Source: Chloroflexota bacterium (lineage in GTDB: Bacteria > Chloroflexota > Dehalococcoidia > SHYB01). Taken from it: 6,130 bases of DNA. A program made the position numbers and the translations under genes. Position 1 is the stretch's first letter; each line of letters begins with the position of its first letter. The notes under the pieces were generated by a model. That model ran no database searches and was not told the origin of the DNA. It was given only the letters and a program-made list of their open reading frames with translations. The stretch is taken from contig JACQEE010000275.1 in assembly GCA_016200725.1 (NCBI GenBank), forward strand, positions 1 through 6,130, given 5' to 3'. Shown one piece after another: positions 1 to 4,865 of this stretch.

Positions 1-1
1 C

Positions 2-283
2 ATCTTGGCCCAACTCCAGGGGCGCTACCCCGAGGCCGAGAATCTGTACAAAGACAGCCTGGCGATCCAGCGGAAACTCGGTAATCAGGACGGCATCGCC
101 AGCAGCCTCGGGCAAATGGGCCTCCTCGCGGAGGCGCAGGGAAACCTCGCGGAAGCGGAACAGTTCCTAGTCCAAGCGTTAGAGATCTTCCAGAAGTTGG
201 GAGCACCGGATACCGCAACAGTTCACAGGGCGTTAGAACGAGTGCGGCGGAAGAAGGACGATGGCGGAGCCACTCAGGCGTAA
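2..283 (+). CDS. TPR-repeat protein, C-terminal fragment
   Basis: This is the 3' end of a gene that begins before the window; the frame is open from base 2 and ends at TAA 281-283, leaving 93 residues. They show one nearly complete tetratricopeptide repeat and part of the one before it. The helix pattern QGRYPEAENLYKDSLAI recurs 40 residues later as QGNLAEAEQFLVQALEI, each followed by a KLG turn (RKLGN, QKLGA). The 40-residue period and the A..E...ALEI signature fit the kinesin-light-chain-like TPR_12 class. Such repeats are protein-protein interaction scaffolds and often form the C-terminal sensor part of large bacterial NB-ARC, CHAT or kinase signalling proteins, but the effector domain is out of view and its type cannot be told. 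The last 20 or so residues are charged (ERVRRKKDDG) and close the repeat array. The TTG at position 5 is just an internal Leu codon. Confidence 0.85.
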   Translation: MLAQLQGRYPEAENLYKDSLAIQRKLGNQDGIASSLGQMGLLAEAQGNLAEAEQFLVQALEIFQKLGAPDTATVHRALERVRRKKDDGGATQA

Positions 284-447
284 GAGTTTATGGCGCAACG
301 CACGCGTCGGAACAGGCTGCGCACCTACGCCCAACAATTCCCCCTTCGTGCCCTTAGCGTGCTTTTTGATTACAATCTCTGCATGCTCGACAGCCGCACA
401 CGGCGCGACGCGGGCGGCGTAGACCGCTGAGATCAACCTGAGATACG
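284..447. other. Intergenic gap, no clear element
   Basis: This 164-base gap separates the TPR gene from the oxygenase gene. I see no convincing terminator. A TACAAT at 371-376 could act as a -10 box for the downstream gene, but no acceptable -35 sits 16-18 bases before it, so I do not call a promoter. Confidence 0.4.
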
Positions 448-1122
448 ATGCCGTCGATGCAGCCATCTACGACCGCGCTCCCAGGCCGCGCGATCCACGT
501 CATGGGCACACTCGCCGACGAGGAGCGCCGCATGCTGCTGGACGCACTCGAGGCAAGCCGGGCGCGGCACGCCGACGAGTGGCCCGCGCGCCGCGCAGCC
601 GGGGAAATCTTCTGGCTCAACGTGTGGCAGCGCACGGACGGCGCTTCCATCCGGGACCTCCCGCTGGACAGGTGGGTCCGCCAACTCATCGCCCGCTACT
701 ATCGCGACGAGGCGGTGCTGCTCGACGGCTATGGCTTCGTCTTGAACCCGGCCGGCTCCCGCACGCAAGCCTGGCATCTCGATTACAGCGAGCACTACTC
801 CAACCTGCTCGTCCCCATCACGCCGCTGACGCCGCAGAACGCGACGCAGTACATCGCGTTGCCGGCGTCGCTCCCGGAGCACGTCTACCGTCGCGCGATC
901 GCCGACACGGACGTCGTGGACGTGCCGCTGCTCGAGGCGCATGGCGCCACGATCGCCCAGCTGGCGGCCGAGCAGTTCGCCATCGTCAAGATGGACTTCG
1001 GCACCGTCCATCGCGGCATCGCCAACCGGGGGAGCGACGACCGCGCCATGTTCTACGTCTCCGTGCGCCGCCCTGGGGCCTCAAGCACCAGCGAGCCACT
1101 CTTCCAGACCTTCGAAAAATAG
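448..1122 (+). CDS. Phytanoyl-CoA dioxygenase-like Fe(II)/2-oxoglutarate oxygenase
   Basis: The 224-residue protein carries the non-haem iron facial triad of the PhyH-type cupin fold. His110 and Asp112 lie in WHLDYSEHY, the distal His188 lies in VHRGIANRG, and Arg199 lies 11 residues after that His. Human phytanoyl-CoA hydroxylase has the same 11-residue His-to-Arg spacing (H264, R275), where the Arg binds the 2-oxoglutarate carboxylate. The enzyme should therefore be active and couple 2-oxoglutarate decarboxylation to hydroxylation of a substrate in the cytoplasm. The substrate cannot be read from the sequence. There is no signal peptide or membrane segment. At 224 residues it is shorter than typical PhyH proteins (roughly 250-300), mostly at the N-terminus. 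The start is modest: ATG 448 has only a weak GAG at 440-442, and ATG 457 is a possible alternative. Base composition looks richer in G+C than the sigma-factor gene downstream. The flanking genes are not obviously related in function, so it probably stands alone. Confidence 0.8.
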   Translation: MPSMQPSTTALPGRAIHVMGTLADEERRMLLDALEASRARHADEWPARRAAGEIFWLNVWQRTDGASIRDLPLDRWVRQLIARYYRDEAVLLDGYGFVLNPAGSRTQAWHLDYSEHYSNLLVPITPLTPQNATQYIALPASLPEHVYRRAIADTDVVDVPLLEAHGATIAQLAAEQFAIVKMDFGTVHRGIANRGSDDRAMFYVSVRRPGASSTSEPLFQTFEK

Positions 1123-1271
1123 CGCCTGCTCATCGCGCACCGTTTGCACTATCCCCATGTCCCTCGAACGCACGCGCCACTTTTGTTGTCGCTGGAATCG
1201 GGACCTGGGGCAGAGGGCTGTGGGTCAAATTATCCCCAGGCCGCGCTCGCGGCGTCCCCGCTCCACCCCTC

Positions 1272-1304
1272 ACCTAACCCCTGCCCCTTCCCTGAAGGGA
1301 AGGG
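1272..1304 (+). repeat. Dispersed-type hairpin repeat, copy 1
   Basis: This 33-nt unit starts ACCTAACCCCTGCC and ends in a perfect 8-bp hairpin, CCCTTCCC (1285-1292) and GGGAAGGG (1297-1304), with loop TGAA. It matches copy 2 at every position except one loop base (G1294 here, A1338 there). The design, a C-rich lead followed by a palindromic head, is that of REP-like intergenic repeats. Similar hairpins are scattered in many GC-rich genomes and often turn up as spurious PAPSLKGRG peptides in protein predictions. Confidence 0.75.
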
Positions 1305-1315
1305 ACCGACTCGCA

Positions 1316-1348
1316 ACCTAACCCCTGCCCCTTCCCTAAAGGGAAGGG
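1316..1348 (+). repeat. Dispersed-type hairpin repeat, copy 2
   Basis: This is the second 33-nt unit, 44 bases after the first in the same orientation. Its hairpin is 9 bp, CCCCTTCCC (1328-1336) with GGGAAGGGG (1341-1349), and its loop is TAAA. The single difference between copies lies in the loop and leaves the stem intact. The 11-base spacer between the copies is not repeated. Confidence 0.75.
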
Positions 1349-1377
1349 GGCGAGCCGTACTCTCAACGGTCAAATCG

Positions 1378-1398
1378 GACCACTACCGGGAAGTGGTC
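1378..1398. promoter_or_regulatory. Inverted repeat, candidate operator
   Basis: GACCACT at 1378-1384 is the perfect reverse complement of AGTGGTC at 1392-1398, with a 7-base spacer. It ends five bases before the -35 hexamer of the promoter below. A dimeric regulator bound here would touch RNA polymerase. No regulator of a matching family is encoded in the window, so this is inference from symmetry and position. Confidence 0.4.
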
Positions 1399-1402
1399 GT
1401 GT

Positions 1403-1432
1403 TTGCCCTGTCTGAAACCAGACCTCTATAAT
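1403..1432 (+). promoter_or_regulatory. Sigma-70-type promoter of the ECF sigma-factor gene
   Basis: A perfect TATAAT at 1427-1432 follows TTGCCC at 1403-1408 (4 of 6 matches to TTGACA) with an 18-base spacer. Transcription would start near 1439, giving a leader of about 40 nt before ATG 1479. The spacer itself holds a short inverted repeat, GTCTG 1410-1414 and CAGAC 1419-1423. The box is of housekeeping type, so the gene need not depend on its own product for expression. Confidence 0.6.
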
Positions 1433-1478
1433 GAGCGGCTCCCGATTCCCGGTTTCGAATCTAGATAAGCCGCCATGT

Positions 1479-2039
1479 ATGGAGAACACCATCACGCGCG
1501 ACAACGCAAAACCCTTGCCTGCCACGCCGTTACCTGATTTCCCCGAGATCGTCGAAAAGCACAGCGATTTCGTCTACAACGTTGCCTTGCGCATGACGGG
1601 GGATCCGAGCGAGGCCGAGGAGGCGATGCAAGAGGCATTCATCTCGGCATATCGCGCCTGGCCTAGATTCCGTGGCGATTCGCAAATCACAACCTGGCTG
1701 TACCGGATCACGGTGAACGCGGTGCTGATGCGGCGGCGGAAGAGCAAACGCGAGCGGGATACGACGCAGTACCAGACCGAGAAGTTTGACGTTCCCGATC
1801 GTGAGCCAGGCCCGGAACGGCAAGCGCTCACCGGCGAACTCCGCGAATCGATCAACGCAGCGCTGGCCAAACTCCCGCCGACACTTCGAATGGCTGTGAT
1901 TCTCCGAGACATTCAGGGGCTCTCCGGACAAGAGGCAGCGGACATCCTGAAGGTGGACGTCTCTGCGCTAAAGACCCGGCTCCATCGAGGCCGACTCTTG
2001 CTTCGGCAGCACTTGGCCCCATATCTCAACAGCAAATGA
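1479..2039 (+). CDS. RNA polymerase ECF-type sigma factor (sigma-70 family)
   Basis: This 186-residue protein has the two-domain layout of extracytoplasmic-function sigma factors. The sigma-2 domain, about residues 24-88, includes DPSEAEEAMQEAF (core-polymerase contact and -10 recognition helices) and TWLYRITVNAVLMRRRK. After a charged linker comes the sigma-4 domain, about 122-180, with LPPTLRMAVILRDIQGLS and the helix-turn-helix QEAADILKVDVSALKTRLHRGR that reads the -35 element. It would redirect RNA polymerase to a stress or envelope regulon. I chose ATG 1479 over the in-frame ATG 1431 because 1431 lies inside the TATAAT box and upstream of the expected transcript start; neither has a good ribosome-binding site. 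The usual partner, an anti-sigma factor with an HxxxCxxC zinc motif, is missing. The next gene instead encodes a membrane protein in the same frame. The ECF group and the signal cannot be deduced. Confidence 0.92.
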   Translation: MENTITRDNAKPLPATPLPDFPEIVEKHSDFVYNVALRMTGDPSEAEEAMQEAFISAYRAWPRFRGDSQITTWLYRITVNAVLMRRRKSKRERDTTQYQTEKFDVPDREPGPERQALTGELRESINAALAKLPPTLRMAVILRDIQGLSGQEAADILKVDVSALKTRLHRGRLLLRQHLAPYLNSK

Positions 2040-2056
2040 ACGAAGAAAGACCCTAA
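2036..2056 (+). other. ATGA-overlapping six-codon mini-ORF (MNEERP)
   Basis: An ATG at 2036 overlaps the sigma-factor stop codon (ATGA) and opens a six-codon frame ending at TAA 2054-2056, directly before the ribosome-binding site of the membrane-protein gene. The ATGA overlap is the usual arrangement for a translationally coupled anti-sigma gene, but here it ends at once. It may be chance, a coupling device or the stub of a lost gene. Confidence 0.2.
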
Positions 2057-2069
2057 AAGGTGGCGGCGC

Positions 2070-2546
2070 ATGGGGTATAGCCCAATCGGGGCCATCGGCG
2101 GCGGCATGCTCGCGGCAGTCGTGACCGCGCTCTTTCTCTATGCGGTGCTCGTCGTGTTGCCTCAAGGCGGGAAGCTCGATGCTCTGAAGTATCTGGGACT
2201 CGACCTAGCGCCGTCCGGACCAGGTTGGCTGACTTATGCTCTCGGCGCTACGTTCATGCTGGTGCTCGGCGCATTGTTTGGGCTTGTTCACGCTGCGCTC
2301 TATCATCTCTTTGAAGTGGAAACAGATATCATCGTCTGGGGCGCGCTCTTCGGTCTCGCCCAGTGGCTACTCGATGGAGCGCTGTTGGGCTGGCTTGGCC
2401 GCCGGCACCCGGCCGTAAGGGCCGAGCGCATCCGCGACCCAGGTGCCTACGTGTTGAAGATGCCGCTTTCAGCCGTCGTTACGTTTCTAGGAATACACAT
2501 CCTGTTCGGCATGTTCGCTGGGGCCTTCTATGACGCGTTTCGGTGA
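2070..2546 (+). CDS. Four-segment integral membrane protein, unknown function
   Basis: The 158-residue protein is nearly all hydrophobic, with predicted membrane segments at about 6-30, 53-80, 86-109 and 132-154. Glycine-spaced motifs suggest tight helix packing, and GALFGL occurs twice (67-72 and 91-96), hinting at an internal duplication of helices 2 and 3. A basic loop, RRHPAVRAERIR (111-122), between helices 3 and 4 is probably cytoplasmic. The last helix reads HILFGMFAGAFYD. I do not recognise the family. ATG 2070 is preceded by AAGGTGG at 2057-2063 with a 6-base spacer, a good ribosome-binding site. It lies 30 nt after the sigma-factor gene, with no promoter or terminator between, so the two are probably co-transcribed. 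It could be a membrane partner or sensor for the sigma factor, but it has no soluble anti-sigma domain or zinc motif. A passenger or target gene is equally possible. Confidence 0.8.
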   Translation: MGYSPIGAIGGGMLAAVVTALFLYAVLVVLPQGGKLDALKYLGLDLAPSGPGWLTYALGATFMLVLGALFGLVHAALYHLFEVETDIIVWGALFGLAQWLLDGALLGWLGRRHPAVRAERIRDPGAYVLKMPLSAVVTFLGIHILFGMFAGAFYDAFR

Positions 2547-2685
2547 CAGAATAGGTAGAGCCAGCATTCGCCCAGATCTCTGGCTGATCTGTTCCGCAGG
2601 GACCTTTATCGGAATGGGGCGAGGTATTCGTTGGTTCTCATGCATGCGCCGTCTTTTCATCCATGCCGGCGTACTTCATAGCCAA

Positions 2686-2706
2686 TCCATTGCCCTTGGC
2701 AATGGA
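2686..2706. terminator. Perfect hairpin between convergent genes, candidate bidirectional terminator
   Basis: TCCATTGCC (2686-2694) pairs perfectly with GGCAATGGA (2698-2706) around a 3-base loop. It sits in the 179-bp gap between the membrane-protein gene and the oppositely transcribed hydrolase gene, 20 bases after the hydrolase stop codon. It could end transcription from both sides. Neither strand has a real T-run after the stem, so intrinsic termination is uncertain. The rest of 2547-2725 shows nothing else I can support. Confidence 0.4.
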
Positions 2707-2725
2707 CCACAAAGTGTCGCAATGA

Positions 2726-3688
2726 TTAGCGACGCAAACCCCATCGCCATGCTGCGTCCGCAGTCAGCGCAATCATGTTGTCCGTGCTCGCCGATGGGTC
2801 GAGCGGCTGATCGTAGGACTGGCCGCGCAGTTCACGATATGCTCGAGCGATGTTGAGAAGCACGCGTTCGGGCTCCGTCCATCCCGAGTACGGCCCCAGG
2901 TCGATGTGCTTCGCCGCTTCGAAAGGTGTAAGGCCCATCGCAAAGAAGCGTCGCGACTCCGCGTCGACGTATTGGATGTAGGCCTTCATCTCCTTCGGTC
3001 CTTCGATACCGCACAGAGGCCCGTGCCCAGGTACGACAACCTTGGGGTCGAGGCTGACGATGTAGTCCAGCGCCTCCACCCACTTGGCATTCAGGCCGTC
3101 CCAGCCGAGCGGCGTGCATAATCGAAAGAGAATATCGCCGGAGAAGACCACCCGCTCGCGCGGCAGGTGCACGATGACGTCTCCAGCCGTGTGCGCGGGA
3201 CCGACGTAGACGATGTGCGCGACGATTCCACCCAAATCCATTTCGAGGCGGTCTTCAATCAGTCGATTCGGAGGCACGATGCGAATCCCGGAGAAATCCC
3301 AATCGGCTAGACGTTCAGCGAACGGCGAAGACTTCGCCTCGGGCTTGCCACGGAGGCGGCGCTGCAGCGCGGCCGGGTCCTGTTTCACGGCACCTTCGGC
3401 GCACAGGCGATGCCCGATGATCTCGGCGCCCTCGAAGAGTTGGTTGCCCCAGAAGTGGTCCCCATTGGGATGTGTGTTCACGACGCGCTTTGCGAGTCCG
3501 TGCCACACTCGGTCGTATTGTTCGATGAGACCCTTTGTGTGCGGCAGGTCCCAGAACGTGTCAACGACCATGCCGCCGCCGCGGTTCACCAGTCCCGAGT
3601 TGCTGCATCCGAGGCCACGGTCAGGCTGCAGGCACGCGTAGACATCGCGGGCGACTTCTTCGAGGCTCATCTCAAAGTGCTTCCCCAT
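2726..3688 (-). CDS. Metallo-beta-lactamase-fold hydrolase, HxNxDH variant
   Basis: This 320-residue protein has the ordered metal-site motifs of the metallo-beta-lactamase superfamily: THPNGDHFWGN (His73, Asn75, Asp77, His78), GPAHTAGD (His166), FSGD (Asp185) and PGHG (His222). The canonical first motif is HxHxDH; here the second His is Asn75 (codon AAT on the minus strand). From memory, an NGDH form recurs in an actinobacterial and chloroflexal subfamily, so it is more likely a lineage trait than damage. The protein is cytoplasmic, with no signal peptide. These enzymes hydrolyse thioesters, lactones, phosphoesters or similar bonds; the substrate is not readable here. ATG 3688 is preferred over GTG 3694 because GGGAGG at 3695-3700 lies 6 bases before the ATG and abuts the GTG. 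The gene follows the dehydrogenase gene after 15 bases and must be co-transcribed, which suggests that the two handle linked substrates. Confidence 0.88.
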   Translation of the reverse strand: MGKHFEMSLEEVARDVYACLQPDRGLGCSNSGLVNRGGGMVVDTFWDLPHTKGLIEQYDRVWHGLAKRVVNTHPNGDHFWGNQLFEGAEIIGHRLCAEGAVKQDPAALQRRLRGKPEAKSSPFAERLADWDFSGIRIVPPNRLIEDRLEMDLGGIVAHIVYVGPAHTAGDVIVHLPRERVVFSGDILFRLCTPLGWDGLNAKWVEALDYIVSLDPKVVVPGHGPLCGIEGPKEMKAYIQYVDAESRRFFAMGLTPFEAAKHIDLGPYSGWTEPERVLLNIARAYRELRGQSYDQPLDPSASTDNMIALTADAAWRWGLRR

Positions 3689-3694
3689 TCCCAC

Positions 3695-3700
3695 CCTCCC
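3695..3700 (-). promoter_or_regulatory. Ribosome-binding site of the hydrolase gene
   Basis: The minus strand reads GGGAGG here, 6 bases before ATG 3688. It lies in the 15-base gap after the dehydrogenase stop codon and rules out GTG 3694 as the start. Confidence 0.7.
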
Positions 3701-3703
3701 TGC

Positions 3704-4729
3704 CTATGGTATGAGTACAGCACGTCCGAACATCTGCCGGTCCATCAGCATCTGGTGTACCTTCGCCGCAGCGGCCAGCGGAAACGTCGTGACGACTGGT
3801 TTCACAAGGCCTCGACGCACCAACTCGAGCGCCTGGTCCAGATCGAGCCGGCTCACCCCGGTCGAACCCATGATGCGCGCATCCTTGAACAACACGTTCG
3901 CTGGGTTGAACGACACGTTGCCCCCTGCCACCTCGCCGAGCATGACCAGCCGCCCGTATTGGGCAAGCGAAGCGAATGCCGCCTCGAACGCAGCGCTGCC
4001 CACCGTGTCGACGATGATGTCGGCGCCGTGCTCTGATGTGAGCGCCAAGACTTCCCACTGGAACGAGCCATCAGGGCTGAATATGACCTCGTCCACCCCT
4101 ACCGCTTGAAGCCTTTCAATCTTTTCAGCGGTGCCGGTGACGGCCAGTACGCGCACTCCGAAGGCGCGGAGGATCTGTACCGCGTGGACCCCTAACCCCC
4201 CGGACGCTCCCGTCATGACGGCCACATCGCCGGGTCGTGGCGTCGCCAGGTCGCGGATCGCTCGCAGCGCCACGCCGATGGGACACGCGCACACGGCCGC
4301 TTGTTCGAAGGTGACGCTTTCAGGGACTAGTCGCAGACTGTACGCCGAGACAATCACGTACTCTGCGTAGCCTCCGTCGACCCCGTGTCCGAGGCCGTGC
4401 CCGTGCAAGCAGCGGTGCTCACGGCCTTCCTGGCAGCGGACACAGTACCCACAGGCACTCGTGAGGATGGATGCTACCCGATCGCCTGGCTTGACGTTCT
4501 TGACGTCATCACCGATCTTCTCGACCACGCCCGCAATCTCGTGGCCTAGTACTACGCGCGCCTTTGTACCACGTCTCAACTGACCACGCATGATCGCCAC
4601 GTCGTGGTGGCACACTCCGGCCGCGCGCACTTCTACCAGCGCCTCGCCTCGCCCTGGCGCTGGCGTGGGCAGGTCGGTCATCCGCAGCCCAGCCGGCGAG
4701 CCGGGTTGCTCGAGGACGATGGCTTTCAA
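3704..4729 (-). CDS. Zinc-dependent alcohol dehydrogenase (medium-chain dehydrogenase/reductase)
   Basis: The 341-residue length is typical of the family. The GroES-like catalytic domain carries GVCHHD (Cys40), GHE (His63, Glu64) and PGDRV. The structural zinc site is complete: Cys93, Cys96, Cys99 and Cys107. Cys149 (CACPIG) is a likely further catalytic zinc ligand. The Rossmann nucleotide-binding domain begins with VAVMTGASGGLG (169-180, GxxGxxG), followed by the cofactor-discriminating strand AVTGTAEK. The enzyme should oxidise an alcohol, or reduce an aldehyde or ketone, with NAD(P)(H) in the cytoplasm. The substrate is unknown. Translation starts at a TTG (4729-4727), supported by GAGAGG five bases upstream and by the classic MKAIVLE N-terminus; no ATG gives this N-terminus. 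It is the first gene of an operon with the hydrolase and has a plausible promoter at 4762-4790. An aldehyde-detoxification role, perhaps on thiol adducts, is a guess from the pairing with a hydrolase. Confidence 0.93.
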   Translation of the reverse strand: MKAIVLEQPGSPAGLRMTDLPTPAPGRGEALVEVRAAGVCHHDVAIMRGQLRRGTKARVVLGHEIAGVVEKIGDDVKNVKPGDRVASILTSACGYCVRCQEGREHRCLHGHGLGHGVDGGYAEYVIVSAYSLRLVPESVTFEQAAVCACPIGVALRAIRDLATPRPGDVAVMTGASGGLGVHAVQILRAFGVRVLAVTGTAEKIERLQAVGVDEVIFSPDGSFQWEVLALTSEHGADIIVDTVGSAAFEAAFASLAQYGRLVMLGEVAGGNVSFNPANVLFKDARIMGSTGVSRLDLDQALELVRRGLVKPVVTTFPLAAAAKVHQMLMDRQMFGRAVLIP

Positions 4730-4734
4730 GGAAA

Positions 4735-4740
4735 CCTCTC
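4735..4740 (-). promoter_or_regulatory. Ribosome-binding site deciding the TTG start
   Basis: The minus strand reads GAGAGG here, then five bases, then TTG AAA GCC (MKA). This supports the rare TTG as the true start of the dehydrogenase gene. Confidence 0.65.
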
Positions 4741-4761
4741 GCGCCGTCCGAAGTGCGTGCT

Positions 4762-4790
4762 ATGATAGTCGCCGCAAAAAACCGGCACAA
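4762..4790 (-). promoter_or_regulatory. Putative promoter of the dehydrogenase-hydrolase operon
   Basis: On the minus strand, TTGTGC (4790-4785; 3 of 6 matches) and TATCAT (4767-4762; 5 of 6) are separated by exactly 17 bases. Transcription would begin near 4754, about 25 nt before the TTG start, leaving room for the ribosome-binding site. The plus strand reads TATGAT at 4761-4766, so a divergent -10 box for the cyclophilin genes may overlap this one, but its -35 region (CTCGCG) is poor. Confidence 0.45.
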
Positions 4791-4850
4791 CCTGATTCGG
4801 CATGCACCGTACAGTCTATCGTGCCAGCGGCCTCGGGCCGCACTCTAGCA

Positions 4851-4857
4851 GAGGTGA
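4851..4857 (+). promoter_or_regulatory. Ribosome-binding site of the lipoprotein cyclophilin
   Basis: GAGGTGA is a strong Shine-Dalgarno sequence, 8 bases before ATG 4866 and 5 before an in-frame GTG at 4863. It fixes the start here, although the frame stays open back to an ATG at 4590. Confidence 0.75.
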
Positions 4858-4865
4858 TTCCCGTG

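Larger units (their letters stand above)
1123..1478. other. Gene-free region dense in inverted repeats
   Basis: No credible coding sequence lies here; the frames that stay open consist of translated repeat (TPAPSLKGRG-type peptides). The region holds a succession of perfect inverted repeats: CCTGGGG 1204-1210 with CCCCAGG 1234-1240; CCGCG 1241-1245 with CGCGG 1248-1252; the two 33-nt hairpin repeats; GACCACT 1378-1384 with AGTGGTC 1392-1398; and GTCTG 1410-1414 with CAGAC 1419-1423. It ends in the sigma-factor promoter and its leader. The early stems may end transcription of the oxygenase gene, although no T-run follows them. Confidence 0.7.

Noticed and set aside
433..1011. Long open frame on the minus strand across the oxygenase gene (192 codons)
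   Set aside because: It is antisense to a gene with clear catalytic motifs. Its translation is Arg/Val/Asp-rich and low in structure, as expected for the mirror of GC-rich codons.
579..1321. Plus-strand open frames overlapping the oxygenase gene in other frames
   Set aside because: They translate to Arg/Ala/Pro-rich sequence without domains and run into the hairpin repeats; they are shadows of the real frame.
1144..1431. Small plus-strand ORF across the hairpin-repeat region
   Set aside because: Its peptide is made of the translated repeats (TPAPSLKGRG type), a well-known artefact, and it has no ribosome-binding site.
1431..1478. Upstream ATG 1431 as the sigma-factor start
   Set aside because: The ATG lies within the TATAAT box and would not be on the transcript that starts near 1439. 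The extra 16 residues add no conserved sequence.
2530..2856. Plus-strand ORF spanning the end of the membrane gene and the hydrolase 3' end
   Set aside because: It overlaps two well-supported genes, has no ribosome-binding site and shows no recognisable features.
3689..3694. GTG 3694 as the hydrolase start
   Set aside because: The Shine-Dalgarno GGGAGG directly abuts this GTG, so there is no spacer; ATG 3688 has the correct 6-base spacing.
3410..4036. Plus-strand ORF of 208 codons across the hydrolase-dehydrogenase junction
   Set aside because: It is antisense to both genes, crosses their shared ribosome-binding region and has no domain.
4590..4865. N-terminal extension of the lipoprotein cyclophilin back to ATG 4590
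   Set aside because: The extension is antisense to the start of the dehydrogenase gene and would bury a clear lipoprotein signal peptide that begins at 4866 behind a strong ribosome-binding site.
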